From positions 10,736,218 through 10,800,217 of the forward strand of contig CM034605.1 of the NCBI GenBank assembly GCA_020091685.1: a stretch of 64,000 bases of DNA. The letters run 5' to 3'. Position 1 is the stretch's first letter, and each line of letters begins with the position of its first letter. Positions 1-12,271 of the stretch are shown piece by piece. The translations under genes were made by a program, and so were the position numbers. A model generated the notes under the pieces. That model did no database searches. It saw only the letters and a list, made by a program, of their open reading frames with translations, and was not told the origin of the DNA. The DNA is from Lutjanus erythropterus. Taxonomy: Eukaryota > Chordata > Actinopteri > Lutjaniformes > Lutjanidae.

Positions 1-1918
1 GATTTTAATCACGTCATTGTCTCATTATAAAACATAGTTAATTTGTACAAGGTGCACAATGAAGAAAATGGCAGTAATGCTGAATCCATACCTCCCTGAC
101 ACGCAGTTATTATTATAAACTATATTATAAACTTTACAGAACTTATATTAACCGAGGGGCTGTTGTATTGGATTACATGCTATTGTGTGAGCATTGCTGT
201 TATTTTGTTCCCCTGTATGGTATCTCCAATAAAATCTAAACATAAATATGCTTTTTAAAAATGTATCCATGATGATAATTTCATTGATTCTTCATTAAGA
301 TGTAAAATATGATATCCTATAACTCATTTCAAATTAATTTCTACCCTTGAAAAAACTTAGACAGAAACCTCCTGGATATAAAAAACCTTGTCTTGTGTGA
401 ATAAATGTGATTGGAGATCAGATTCTCTTCTTAAGAATGTCTCCTCTCCTGATAATAAGGCCAGCTCCCCCTGTGGTGCCACAACAGTGGAGTGACCTTG
501 TCACCAGGGTGCCATGTGTCACAGTGGGGGGACCCAGAGGGAGAGGAGGGGGTGAACAGATCATCTCCCTGCATGCGCGGTACCCGTGCCCTACCCTTCC
601 TGCTCCCACCACAGGCCCGGCACCAGAGAAGCCGGAGCAGGGAGAAGAGCAGCTCCAGGCTCTGGAGAACATGACTCCAATTAAGCTGTGGAGGCCCGGC
701 TCACGCTCCACTGCCTCAGCCCGGTCGTCCTATGCAGGAAGACACGCAGTCAACGCAGGGAAGTGAACTCTGTCAGCGTAGTCAAGATAGTCGCTGAGAG
801 AGTTAGATTCCGCTTTACAAACAATTTGTAGCAGATAAGGAGGACTCACCGGGATCCATCAAGAAACCGCAGACTATAAAATCATGATTGCCGCAGTTTT
901 GATAATGGTAAACGACATGAAAATTTAACAAAAAACCACAAGCAGCGGCAGCAATGATAGCTTGTTTCCTGTTTTGAGAGCCCTGGAGAAAAAATGTGGC
1001 GAGTTAAGCACACAGTAATAGATGAGAGCGATTGAGAGGCCTCGTTTTCCCCTGTGATTAAAAATGTATGTTGCCACACGCAGCCTTTGGTGTGGAACTC
1101 TCCTGGAAAAGGAGCTGGTTAATATTCAGGCCCATGTCTGGCTAATGTCTTAAAGTGATAAATAGGAGGGGGTTGCTGCCGTTTGATTGTTCTTCACAGG
1201 CAGTCTGGGAGCAGCAGCACAGGGGGATTTAAGGTGGAGGAATCCTCTCAAAGCTCCTCATTCATTCACTCTCAGACGCCCCATCATTAATTGGGCCTGT
1301 CGACATGACTCCTCTGTACCCAGGGCCACTGGCAGCTACCATGGTGGATGAGCTTTTTAAGACAGTTCAAAAGAGTCCTTGCCTCATGAAAGGCATTCAA
1401 ATTACATGAAATTGCATTCATGTCAAGCCTTGCAGGCATATTCATACAGTACACTGGCATAATGTCTTGTTTCGTGCCCTGCATATCTGTGTGACTATAT
1501 AATCGTCCTCTTGGGAGCAAATCGCACTATAAAGAGTATGCTTTACAAACTATTAATACGTAATGTTTCATTTTTCAAACAACTGTATACATACATAGAG
1601 TAAATACTGCGCTGTATGATGTCAAGGAAAAACAATTCACTTCTCTGTAATGTAAATATAACAATCTTTTCTAATTAAAAGTGGCATAAAATACCCCAGA
1701 GTAACTGACATTATGGAAGATATTACTTCCATAACAAGCCAGTTTTGTTTCATGCAAAACAGGATGTAATATTCTCCGTTAAAACATATAAAATTCCACA
1801 GGGAGTCAACGGTGTTATCATTTCAAATGAAAGCTGAATGTACAGTAGTTGGAGCTGCTTGGAAGAAAACTTCACAAGTCGGTTTAAGCATTTAAACGTA
1901 ACCCAGATGTATCAGTGT
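1..1918. other. Intergenic DNA with candidate conserved block
   Basis: No gene or recognisable transposon. Bases 1-400 and 1330-1918 are AT-rich with nothing notable. Bases 407-1330 are repeat-free and more GC-rich, with homeodomain-like cores (CCAATTAAG near 678, CATTAATTGG near 1285). This resembles vertebrate conserved non-coding DNA, but conservation was not computed. The 119-codon open frame at 407-766 has no recognisable protein motif and no splice context, so I do not call it a gene. Confidence 0.4.
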
Positions 1919-2605
1919 GTTAAAGATTTATCTTGGATTATTTGATGTGGGGTTGTATGAGGTACTTACCAATAGTCAGTGTACTACCTACGGTAGATGC
2001 CAGATGGCATGCCCCAGTTAAGATAAGCAGAGAGGAGTACCAGCACTGAAGCTAAGCAATGATATGCTATAGATGGGGTCAGCAACAAAAGGTATTTTAG
2101 CCACTTAAAAAAGGTGCACCTTAAAAAAATGTAAATCAGTTTAAGTGTATGCTATATTTAGAGTTTTTTCTTTGCTGTACTTTGCCGTCAGACAGCTTTC
2201 TCTTACAGGAAACTGCTGTTACCTAAGACAAATATCACTTTTGCCAAACCAACCAAACTCTATCGGTGAGAACAGTACCTTTACCTGACAGAACATGAGA
2301 GTTGCTGGTCTACTGCTGCCTCAGTCTTTTAGTTTGTTTGTGTTATTGTGTGACTTCTTTAAATCCAAACTTTTTAATGCACAGAAGTCACACACAACTA
2401 ACACACTGAGGCAGCAGTAGACCAGTAACTCCCGTCTTCTGTGTGGTAAAATTTGCTTTGAAGTGAGAGACATTTGGCTTATATAACTGTGATTTCCCAT
2501 CAGAAAAGCCTGTCTGACAACAACAAAAATGGTGAAAATATTGCAAATATAACATACACTTTAAGTAACACTGATTTTTTAAATGGCTAATGTACTTCCA
2601 TAGTG
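1919..2605. mobile_element. Long foldback DNA element, copy 1 (right-truncated)
   Basis: The left arm (from a TTGGATTATTTGATGTGGGG block at about 1932) is repeated in reverse complement after about 2370. The centre holds a strong hairpin: CTGGTCTACTGCTGCCTCAG near 2307 pairs with its complement near 2411. A second copy lies at 28872-29652. The right arm stops matching near 2605, so this copy has lost its outer right end. No coding capacity is visible; it looks like a non-autonomous terminal-inverted-repeat transposon. Confidence 0.75.
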
Positions 2606-3520
2606 AAAAAAAAAAAAGTTATAATCAAGTAGGCTATATAAATGACTCTTTCAGTCAGACTTTGCAACTGAAGCTCACAATAGAGTATCTATAGTAAATG
2701 GGTAGATGAACTACAGTATGTGTGAGCAGCAGTTATCCCTCTGGCACAGTTTCCACTTTGACAGTTATCTCCCAGCTCTGTGTAAATGTAGCTATGCAGG
2801 ACAAGGTGAGTCTAGCCTTCAAAACTTTGTGATTTCTACTGATGTGGAGTTGGAAGGTGATAGCAGAAGGTGGCCATATTTGGTTCATGATGTCAACCAT
2901 GTGATACTTTAGTATTTATAACCATTAGAGGGCTGTATATATGTCATGAAGTACAGCAGGCTCTTTTTCAGGGTGGCCACTGGCCTACTTCACTTCCATC
3001 CTTGTCCAACTGTTTCTTCATGCCACGCAGGACCAATAACCCTACTACAGGGGGCAGTTTAACTCTTACTAACAAACAATGTAATGTTTATTAACCTCAT
3101 AGCTAACTAGCAATCAGTGTAACATTTTGTTAAAGAATACAGAGCAGTCAAAAGTTAACATTATCTGATTCTCAGACCACACCGGCTCACTGGAGCAGAC
3201 CATGTACATCACAAAAAAAGCCATCAAATGTTCAGCAGAGAGCGCAGCACTGTTCTTGGATTGAATGTTTGCCGTTTGTTTCCAAAGAGGCCTCACACAG
3301 CTTTCGGTTTGAGCCACCAACGATTCTTGCTGTCTTTCCATTAATCAAACCAGCTCTAGCGTTGTCATTCTATGCATTTTTTTTTTTCCATACTTATGAA
3401 ACTATTCGCAGTCTCACTTTTCCTCACTCCCTCTCTCGCTTCACATATTTCACTATCTTTTGCAGTCACACTCGTTCAGCATCCTCCCATTACTGTTTCC
3501 CCTCCTCCTCTCCCTGTCGT
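2606..3520. other. Intergenic, nothing recognised
   Basis: Short A and T runs only. The open frames at 3114-3623 overlap on both strands and carry no known motif. I see no gene or intact repeat. Confidence 0.4.
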
Positions 3521-3539
3521 AGAAGTGGTTTCTGTTATG

Positions 3540-4170
3540 GCAGTGGGAAGGCTACCCGCAGCGGGAGAGATCCTAATTAACAGCCTATTCATTTGTGTGG
3601 AGCGGAGGGCTCCTGCTTTCTGAGCACTTGTTTTATGGTGGCGCTAGGGAGCCCTGTCCAGGGATTTGGAGGGGGATAATTGCCTTTGCCGCAGGCTGCA
3701 GTAATCTGGTCGGCTAATTCATTATTTTAATAAGTTAGCTTCTCCTCGGGGGTGTGCTAGCTGCGCTGCGCCTCAAACCTTGGTGGTGCACCTCGTTATT
3801 GTGGCGCTCTTTTACACCGCCGCCCGCACGGGGTTAATAACTGTTATTAGCCTCTCTCCTCAGCCTGCAATTTCTCGTTTAACTGGGGCGATTCAAACGA
3901 AACCTTTGCGAGCATCTAATAATCAACCTCTCTGGAACCAGGGGTAATCCCTATGAAGGGGTCCATATAGTGGAGAGGGGTAATGGATGCAATCGCCTGA
4001 GTGCCTTTGCCGCGGCTCCTTTCATTATGGGTCCTGATGTTGTTTTTGTTGTTGACGCTGCTGTTGTTTTTACTCAATTCCTCCAAAATCATTTGAGGGG
4101 AGAAATATTTGACTTGAGCAAGGGAAATGGATCAGCGTTATACATACAAATAAGATGATCATTAGGTTTG
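3540..4170. promoter_or_regulatory. Candidate conserved non-coding element (enhancer-like)
   Basis: This stretch is free of repeats and dense in TAAT cores (CCTAATTAAC near 3572, GGCTAATTCATTATT near 3712, AGGGGTAATCCC near 3940, GGGGTAATGG near 3977). The 12-mer TGCCTTTGCCGC occurs at 3681-3692 and 4002-4013, each preceded by a GGGG(A)TAAT-type sequence. This is typical of homeodomain-bound developmental enhancers. The function is inferred from composition and motifs only. Confidence 0.4.
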
Positions 4171-5222
4171 CGTAACTAATGGCTTCATTTAGGCCATAAT
4201 CTTCCATCTCTCTAATGGGCTATGCAGTCAGTGGGATGTGTGCGTGTGTCTGTGTAGACGCAGGTTTAATGACTTCAGTGCAGTCAGACATTTTGTACAT
4301 TGGCTGATTAAAAACCATGTCATTTCAACAGGAAGGGAATACAGAGAGAGCCTCATGAATGGAAGTATTTGAAAAATCCAATATTGGAGATTGGTGACGG
4401 CTAGATGTTTGAAAGAACCTGCAGTTAAAATCCAATTATGAATACAGCACAAAGTGGTTAAATGGTTTTGAATGCAGCCTTTGGATACATTATTTCACCA
4501 TGTGACGAAAAGAGATATCCTAATTCACTTTTGAGAGAAAATACAATGTAGACAAGGCAATCCTATTATGCGTCCCTAGATATCCCTGCTTTGCATCTGG
4601 CAATGACAAAGTCCATCACTGTGACTAAGGAAGAGAAAACATTCAGACTGTCCTTAACAGTGAAGTCACACACACAGAAAACATTCAGACAGACAGGGAA
4701 GTTGAACACTGAGAAACTCAAACTGCTGCTGGAGGCCATTTTCACTTTCAGTGCATCTTAAAGTTTGTGTAAAGCAACAATAAATGTGTGTTCTGAGTTT
4801 GTCACAACAAAGAAACGTCTTATTAACCACCCAGCAACATTTGAATGATTAAAAATATTGCTAAGTAGATAAAATTAGTTCTCGAAATCATGAAAAAATT
4901 TGTGTTCTCTGCCAAACATGGATGCTCTGTCTAGCAGCTTTATTGGACCTCTACAGACGTATGTGTGAGTCACCAGAACCAGAGGATGGTGACAGGGGTT
5001 TTTTTTTCCCTTCAGTTTCTGGTTGTTGGAACTGAAGTGAGCAGAAATTGCTTGGTGATTTAGACCGAGTGTCACTGAAGGCATGTTTATAACTGACTGT
5101 TATGGGGCGGCGATGTCGTTTGTGTGTCTTTTTTGTGGGCCTTATATAGTGTTGGGGGACCATAGCTGAGTCACATCACTGAGCCATGTTTCAATATGTG
5201 TATGTGTAATGTGTAAATACTA
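4171..5222. other. Intergenic, nothing recognised
   Basis: AT-rich unique-looking sequence. No open frame has a recognisable domain and no repeat boundary was identified. Confidence 0.4.
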
Positions 5223-5560
5223 GGTTTGGGTGCAGAACTCAGTACTTTTAAGGATACCAACCTGTAGCATCTGTATTGCCAAGTATCCATTCAAGTTAAA
5301 TCAGTCTGTGCCAAATTTAGTAGTGTATCTGGGGGAGAGCGTAACAGAGAGAAAAAGAGAAGGAAAGAGAGAGCAGCATTACCACTGCAGGTTGTTACAG
5401 GTTACAGTCACGGCACTAGCCAGCCAAAAGCAGTATTAGCATGTCTGAAACCTAATATGAAACCAGTGCTTTTTAATTGGAGACTGTTAAGTTCAGAATT
5501 TCAGTTACTGGTATCATATCGGTTCAAATGCAAACAGTACCCTATCCTAGTAAATAAAGA
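5223..5560. mobile_element. Relic of a short fish DNA transposon
   Basis: The segment GGGTGCAGAACTCAGTAC near 5227, followed by a block around TGTATTGCCAAGTATCC and ending near 5555, resembles a non-autonomous element I recall as widespread in percomorph genomes. No coding capacity; the ends are eroded. Family identification is from memory. Confidence 0.4.
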
Positions 5561-7333
5561 AAATGTCATATGTCTAGCATTTTTAGACATTTTTTACTTC
5601 ATATTATAGCTTTAATTCAGACATGTTTACCAGAGCAAATTCTAAATGCATGTACGTTCACCACTAATAACAATCCATCTTGAGTGTATCCTCTGTCCAC
5701 TCAGGCGTCCGTCCACATGCTCTGTGTGGCTTATGTTCCATCCTGTAGACTGGCTTGTTTAGCTGTCATCATGCTGTGACCTGCCAGCCACTGTGAAATG
5801 AGCTCCTGGATATTAAAGAGGCTATCTCTTCATCTATACTTAACCATAGTGGAGTGACACATCACATGGCCCTGGGCCCTGAAAAGGAGAGGGGCAATAA
5901 CATTGAGGGTGGAAAATGTTGAAATGTGCAGCAAGGCCATGTTATGTGCTCAGTCATATGACTGAAAGAACAACATTCCAACTAATATGCATTCTCATCA
6001 ACCCAACAACAAGCTATTAAAGCACCTCAAGTATTGCACAATGTTTATCCAAGAATATGACAGCGTGCAAATGGCCCTGCGTGATCATTTAGCACTTTTA
6101 TCTGCATCTAAAAGTTAAACCTTCTCTTGGCCACGGCCCCTTCTGCACACACTAGTGGTTTTGCTCCATAAAGTACGCACATGATAGTAAATGACCTGGT
6201 TCACTATTAACTATTATCCACTTAATGTCCTTCCTGGCTTGCCACATGTGGAGCTTTGGCTGAGCGCTGGCCTCTGGGGCTGCCTGGGGCTCGTTCAGGG
6301 CCATGGCTTTTCAAAGCCCATACTGCCATCTGCTAGACCAGCGGCCCCTGCTCCCCTTTCCCGGCTGATGTGGCTGCAGCTGGGACAGCGGAGGCCCATG
6401 AGTGTCCCACACCCAGGTGTTTAGCTTCATGCATATGGATTCAGAGATTGCTATAGATCTCTGATAACATATGTGGAAGCTGACACACAACTAATAAACA
6501 CCCTGCTATGTGGACAGTATTGCTAAATGCTATTTGTGCACAGGGAGGAGTTTGTGTATTGATTTTTTTTCCTCTTATGGATATATCTCATTTGACACTC
6601 TTCTGTGTGTGAGGCAGTATTGATCAACGATATCAGCTGATGTTTTTGAAGAACTGCTGGAGTGGCATAGCTCTCAGCCCAGCAGCCCTGCCCACCTTAA
6701 AGCCGCTCAACTTAGCATGACTGGCTGCTAATGAGTGGTCCCTCCTCTCATCACACAATCCTGAGTCCCTCCCTCCCGCATTCATCAATTCTCATTAGGG
6801 AAAATCATCATGTGGAATACCAACTTTTGGCCAATATTCATCAATGTCAGCCCTCATCCACAGCACCACAATGACAGACGCAGGATCTGGGAGTGCCTAA
6901 GTAGCACTGACTTAGCTCTTTTATTCCCTAATCTCACCCTCTGTGCTTTCGGAGCCCAAGCAACTCTCTGCAGTGCACACTCCCTGACAGCAATTACTTT
7001 ATGCAAAAAGAGTGGAGGAGTTCAGTGAGTGGCGTGAGTGAGAATAAGCCTCCTCTGAACTCTGGCTGTTGGCAGGCTGCAGCATTCCAATAGGACCAGC
7101 TCACTTCCCATGGGCACTAAAGGGCAGCGAGGAGTGAGGGTGGTGGCAGAGGACAGCTTTCTAGCACTGTGGCACGGATCTTGTTGTGACACCATCCATC
7201 TAGTCATCACTCATATTGTATATCCCTGCTGTAAAGTTATTACATAATTACAGATTCTTTGTTATTGTGCTCCTACTGAATGATGAGCCTCAGCATTATT
7301 TAGCATCATGAACACGTTTCCAATATTATATAC
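5561..7333. other. Intergenic; unique blocks at 6190-6430 and 6660-7210
   Basis: No gene found. The two named sub-blocks are moderately GC-rich, repeat-free and look like single-copy, possibly conserved, non-coding DNA. The 77-codon frame at 6191-6424 lacks splice context or recognisable motifs. Confidence 0.35.
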
Positions 7334-7642
7334 TTAAAGGTCCCGTGTGTAAAAAATTTACAGGGATTTATTGGAAGAATATGTCAGAAATTGAACATAT
7401 CATATTCGCCTGGAAGGAATTACCTTAGAATGATCTTTTTATACCTACAGAGGGTGCAGGTCCTCTTCCTTGGAGGCCAGGATGTTGCTCCATCATGTTT
7501 CTGTAGTACCCCAGAACAGACAAACCAAACACCGGCTTTAGATACAGCCTGTCAGGTTTTTCACAAGTTTCGCTGCCACAGGTGTTTGTAATTTGAAAGA
7601 TCACTGCCACATGCCACCTTAGCCTCTACACCAGTCCTTTAA
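7334..7642. mobile_element. TTAA-flanked MITE, copy 1
   Basis: It is bounded by TTAA at 7334-7337 and 7639-7642. The inner ends are inverted repeats: AAAGGTCCCGTGTGTA on the left and CTACACCAGTCCTTT on the right. The interior shares the GAGGGTGCAGGTCCTCTTCC core and the ACAGACAAACCAAACAC block with the copy at 15477-15870. A TTAA target duplication is characteristic of piggyBac-type transposition. It is non-coding and so must have been moved by a transposase in trans. Confidence 0.75.
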
Positions 7643-8460
7643 ACTATTTTAGAATTTTGGGAAATATGCTAATTTAATTTTTTGGCCTAAATTAGGTGAG
7701 AAGACTGATTTTACTCATTTAGTTTTACTTTATTTAGCCAGTAAGGTCTCACTGGTGTACTAGATCCCTTCTTCCAGGGAGTGAAAGATGATAACTATGA
7801 AGCTACCGCCAGCACTCGGCTAGCTTAGCTTAGCACAAAGACTGGGGGTAACAGCTAACCTGGTTCTGTCCACCGGTAACAAAGTCACCAGCACCTCCAA
7901 AAACAGCACGTGATGATTTTATAGGTGTTCATTTCCCAACAATTTTCTCATCAGCGAGAGCCGAAGTTGTCAGGCAATACGACAGGAGACTACAGGATAT
8001 TATTTCGCCTGGCCAAGAAATAGTACAGTGCAAAACCTTGTGCACAGACACAATTTGTAATTTTTACACCTAGGTTTTTGAATGGAAACAACGAGATGTA
8101 ATTTAAAACAGTTTTAAAATCATTTTGATGCTACAATGACCTATAAAACGGTGACCTCTGTCATTCCCGTTCTCTGCCCTGCTCTCACACTATGCAAGTT
8201 TGGTGTCCGGGTCAGGAGACGCTTTTCATCACTAAGTCACACACAACCAAACATGTCACTGATGTTGGTGTACAAGTGAGTTGCAAACAGAAACTGGGGA
8301 GACAAAAACACAAAGAAATACCAATTCTTCCATAATGTTGCTTTAAGAGGTTCTGGTAGGCAGACTTTGTTACCTTCTACAAAGCTATTCTAAGTTGAGC
8401 TACATGGCTGTCTACCCGAGTAGTATTAGTCTTCGCCCGTTTAACTCTTGGCAAGAGTTA
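7640..8460. mobile_element. Eroded fish MITE, split by a second element
   Basis: The left part contains ATTTTGGGAAATATGC near 7656 and GGCTAGCTTAGCTTAGCAC near 7818, a signature I recall from abundant teleost MITEs. A right part resumes after 8347 (AGAGGTTCTGGTAGGC, then TTAACTCTTGGCAAGAG). Bases about 8100-8347 look like a separate insertion ending in CCATAATGTTGCTTTAA. It abuts the preceding TTAA element. Confidence 0.55.
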
Positions 8461-8469
8461 GAGGCTGCA

Positions 8470-9100
8470 TCTTCCTCCCACCCCTGACGGGACCATCTAC
8501 CCTTTAGGAGCTTATCTACGTCACAAACAGATTGCCTTCGCCAGCACTGTGTTCCCCCTCCCATAAAAATTAGCTTGTGCGTGTCATTCTCATAACGGCA
8601 GCCCGATCAATACATTCATTCCCATTTTAGCTGCTCTGCCCCTTTGCCCACCCACGCCCAAGAATAGGACAGCTTGCAAAACCCAGCCGCCATGTCAGCT
8701 AATCACAGCCCTATTGCTTCAGTCATTCGTGCCCCATTGCTGGCCCACACCGGCTGCCTGCCCAGCGCAGCGAGAGATTTTACCCAGAGGTCAGTGGGCT
8801 GGCCAGCCTGTCTCAGTCCGAACTCCCCTCCTGCCAGGTGGATCAGAGGGAGGCTAGTGGTTCGCTTCGCCGCTGAGAAAATGAGATCACACCGCCACAA
8901 TAGGGGGGCTGCCTTTGGAAGACCTTCATTCCAGGCTACAAGATAATAGCAGAAAACCATTTGCATCAACCAAGGCGACATTATAATAAATCAGACACCG
9001 TGATAAATTCTCTTAATGCTCGGCACTAACAGGTGTTAACTGACTCCCAATTATTGTCATTTACCAGCAAAGGCTTCTGTGTTTTGTCATGAAAATGTAA
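8470..9100. promoter_or_regulatory. Candidate conserved non-coding element
   Basis: About 630 bp without repeats, with moderate GC content, intact CpGs and many TAAT/ATTA cores. It includes an exact POU octamer ATTTGCAT at 8959-8966. Overlapping 90-codon frames occur on both strands (8674-8946 +, 8703-8981 -), but neither has a recognisable motif or splice sites. I infer a regulatory rather than coding role; no conservation test was possible. Confidence 0.4.
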
Positions 9101-10636
9101 ATTAGTGAACACTTAGCTGCTCAAGGGATGCACCATCCTCAAACAAATTCAGACACATAAACACAAACTAAGAGAAAAAAAAAAACAGAATCACCTTACA
9201 ATACAATACAGAAGCCCTGTAGTGAATACTAATTTCATGAAATACATTTTGTTTGTTCTTTTTGTGGGATCGCTTGGATTGTTAGTGTGATTCAGTGAAG
9301 CTGCAGATTGGCAAGATGTCAGTACAGAACAAGCAAACGTAAGAACTGATAGATTTATATTAATGAATGTCTTGAGGCAGAGATGTCCTGTCCTACAAAT
9401 CAGACTCTACAGACTTAAAAAACATCTTAATTTGGCAAAGATCAGTCAAAATATTCACAATTATTTTTTCAAAATCGTTCAGCTCTAATAGATAGATAGA
9501 AAGACAGACAGATAGATAGATGTACTGCTGCTCTGCATCTCATCTCTAAGATTGCTAAATCTTTTATGAACACACACTTAAACATGCACACACACTGACA
9601 CACTCGCACACAGTGGTGGATGAAGATTGCATTGGGGAACCTTGGAGGGCAACATATGATGGCCCGAGGCAGTGTTTCAGTGGTTGAGGCATGAGTCACT
9701 TCCCTCAGGGCTGCTACTGAAAACATAAACAAACAGCATTCCTCCTCTGCAGGGAAGCATTAAAGAAGACTCTTTCTATATAAAACGTTCACACCAATAA
9801 AACACATATTAATGTTGATTTAACATGGATATTGATAACAGTAATACAGCGGTTATTAAAACTGTAAGTGCATAATATTGATAGTAGGGTTAAATGATGT
9901 AATTAATGCGGGAACAACAAATAAATAAAAACAGGCCATGCTGATTGTGTAAACATGTTCAAAACCAAACTGTAAAGATGCTTATCTTGCTACCAGCTCT
10001 TCATTGTGAATATGGCCTCCGATTCTTAAAAAGATTATGGGAAACATATGATTTGATATCAGTCTCATGTTATGGACAAATGTGAAGCAACAGTCAGAAG
10101 GTGCTTAGCTTAGTCAGGACTCACCTCATCACCACGAGGTTGCCAATGAGCGTGTTTCCTTAAATGTTGAACTATTCCTTTAAGTTGGCAGTCCTGAAGA
10201 TTTTACTCCTGGTTGATTTGGCGACACCTATAGTTACTGGTGGTAACAGCAAATGTGGTTTAATACCACGGGTTACAGAATTAAGGGGCAGCACAACAAA
10301 TTATTGTTGTTTTAATAAAGAGGTCAGGCAATAATTGGCCCTTTCTCATCATTCTGTGAGCGATCGTGATCTGATGTTATGCTGCACAAGGCATGAGTCT
10401 GCACACAGCAGGGCACAGGGGAAGGAGTTGGTTACCTGGCTGAGAAGTTGGAGGTGTGCAGTGTGTCACCTGCAGCTCTTCATCTAACGGCTCACTGTGG
10501 CTCTCCGTTACTGCCTGACATATTACAAACTGATCTTGATCAAAAATGAACACTGTCTTGTTTTGTAGATGCATCTTTGATGAACGATTGCGGTCTTTGT
10601 CAAGCTCACTTGACTAATAGTCCATTTTTTGTACCT
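9101..10636. other. Intergenic, minor repeat remnants
   Basis: No gene seen. There is a short GATA/GACA run near 9488-9522. A remnant ending AAATGTTGAACTATTCCTTTAA near 10164-10185 matches the outer end of the MITE family at 7640-8460. The rest shows nothing recognisable. Confidence 0.35.
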
Positions 10637-10697
10637 ATAATAATAATAACAATAATAATAATAATAATAATAATGATGATGATACAATAATAATGAC
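10637..10697. repeat. (AAT)n / (GAT)n microsatellite
   Basis: Imperfect AAT trinucleotide run grading into GAT units and back to AAT. Confidence 0.9.
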
Positions 10698-11630
10698 AGT
10701 CAACTTGTGTTTTGCCAGTTAAATGCTTTTTTTCCTGCAAATACAGAAATATTACTTTATCAACTGACAATAGGCTCAAGCACCATTGTGTTACTTCATT
10801 TGGTGACATAATGGACATTTATTTAGATTAAAATCTTTCAGTTCTTCAACTTTAAGCTCTGAAGTGACTTGATATTTCGTTGGTGTCTCACTGTGGTAAT
10901 AGAGAGAAAATATCGGGATGTTGGAATAGAGATATGACCACCGCCAGTCATGACAGCCTGTGCCTATGTTCAGTAAATTTGGTACACACAGAAATACAAG
11001 TAACTGCACTGTATACATACATACACATAATGACGCATAGTAATGCTTCTCACAATCTCATATGCATCTCAGAGAAACCATTAGACCCATAACTGTAGAT
11101 ACACATATACACACTTACACCTGACCCAAGTCCTTCATCTCTGAACAATATAGAGCACCTGGACTTTTTCTGGGTGTGATAGCTGGATGGCAGAATATCC
11201 CTGAGGGACTAGTGATTAAACAGGAAGTAGAGAGAGTCACTGAGCGGAGCAGGGGCTGGCTGACCCCTCCTTCTCAGCAGCTCACTGATGTGCTGCTACA
11301 GAGATGAGAAGAGAGGAGGGATAAGAATGAAAGGGAGCCATAGATTATCAATAAAGTCAATATGGCGTTGTGTTACACATGCCCTCTGACCTAAGCAGGG
11401 TGACTAGTGCTGATATCCTTATTGGGACAGGATGACTAGAGGAAACAGTCATATTTTATCTGTATTCAACAATTAAATGTTGTGTGCTTATCAGGGTTTT
11501 TTTTAATTTTCATTCGACAATGTTCAGATTAGGGTGATTTAGAATGATTAACTAGCTTAATCACTGAACCATATCACAGAACGATCATCTGAAATGGCAA
11601 TTGCCTTGTTTCCAAACAGTGGGATTTATA
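10698..11630. other. Intergenic, nothing recognised
   Basis: AT-rich single-copy-looking DNA. No gene, no intact repeat and no strong regulatory signature was seen. Confidence 0.35.
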
Positions 11631-11633
11631 AAT

Positions 11634-12271
11634 CACACACTCCTCCGAAAGGGTTCTTCCTGAGGGCTGCGGTTCTACCCAGAACCATTTGCTCCTGAGG
11701 AACACTTTTTTTGAAGAAAGGGTTCGTCAAGGGCTCTTTGTAAGACTGAAGGTTCCATCAAGAGCCCTTTTCATACAAAGAACACTTGCAAGGGTTTTCT
11801 GTACCATAGTATAAAAGGGTTCTCTATAAAACCCCAAGTGTGTGCTCTCGATAAAACCCTTGGAATATGAAAAGGTTCTCGGTAGAACTCAGTTGAGTCT
11901 AGATAAAACCCTTGGAATAAAAAAGGGTTGTCTTTCAAACCATAAAACCATTTCTTGTTAGCTCTTGTTCTTGTTAGCACCCTGAGAAGGTGGAAGGGTT
12001 CTGGATCGAACCCTCTGAGAGGGTTCTGGGTGGAACAGTTACTACATAAAAGGATTCCCTATTAAACCTCTTTTAGGGGGTTCTGGGTGAAACATTTCAC
12101 AGGTGGTTCTAGATATAACACTTGGTTGTTGTTGGATTCTAGGTAGAAAGGTGTAGGCCACTTGTGTAGGCTATATTGTATAGAGCCTGTGTACAACAGG
12201 TTCTACCAGAAACCAGAAATGGTTCTCCTATGAGGACAGGCTGAAGACACCTTTATTTCTAAGAGTGCAAA
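11634..12271. mobile_element. GGTTCT-rich element, copy A
   Basis: It begins near CACACTCCTCCGAAAGGG and ends TTTATTTCTAAGAGTG, giving short eroded inverted ends (CACTC...). The interior is dominated by alternating GGTTCT and AGAACC, so much of the element can fold on itself. It holds about two units of an internal repeat centred on GATAAAACCCTTGGAATA (11850 and 11902). Copies B, C and D occur at 23283, 25262 and 50702. It is non-coding and probably a MITE; the superfamily is not established here. Confidence 0.75.

Noticed and set aside
407-766. 119-codon frame near the left edge
   Set aside because: Open frames exist in three phases here. There is no protein motif and no exon-like boundaries; conserved non-coding DNA is a better explanation.
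8959-8966. POU octamer sites as an enriched signal for pluripotency control
   Set aside because: ATTTGCAT/ATGCAAAT was found at 8959, 12370 and 49029. About two are expected by chance, so there is no excess.
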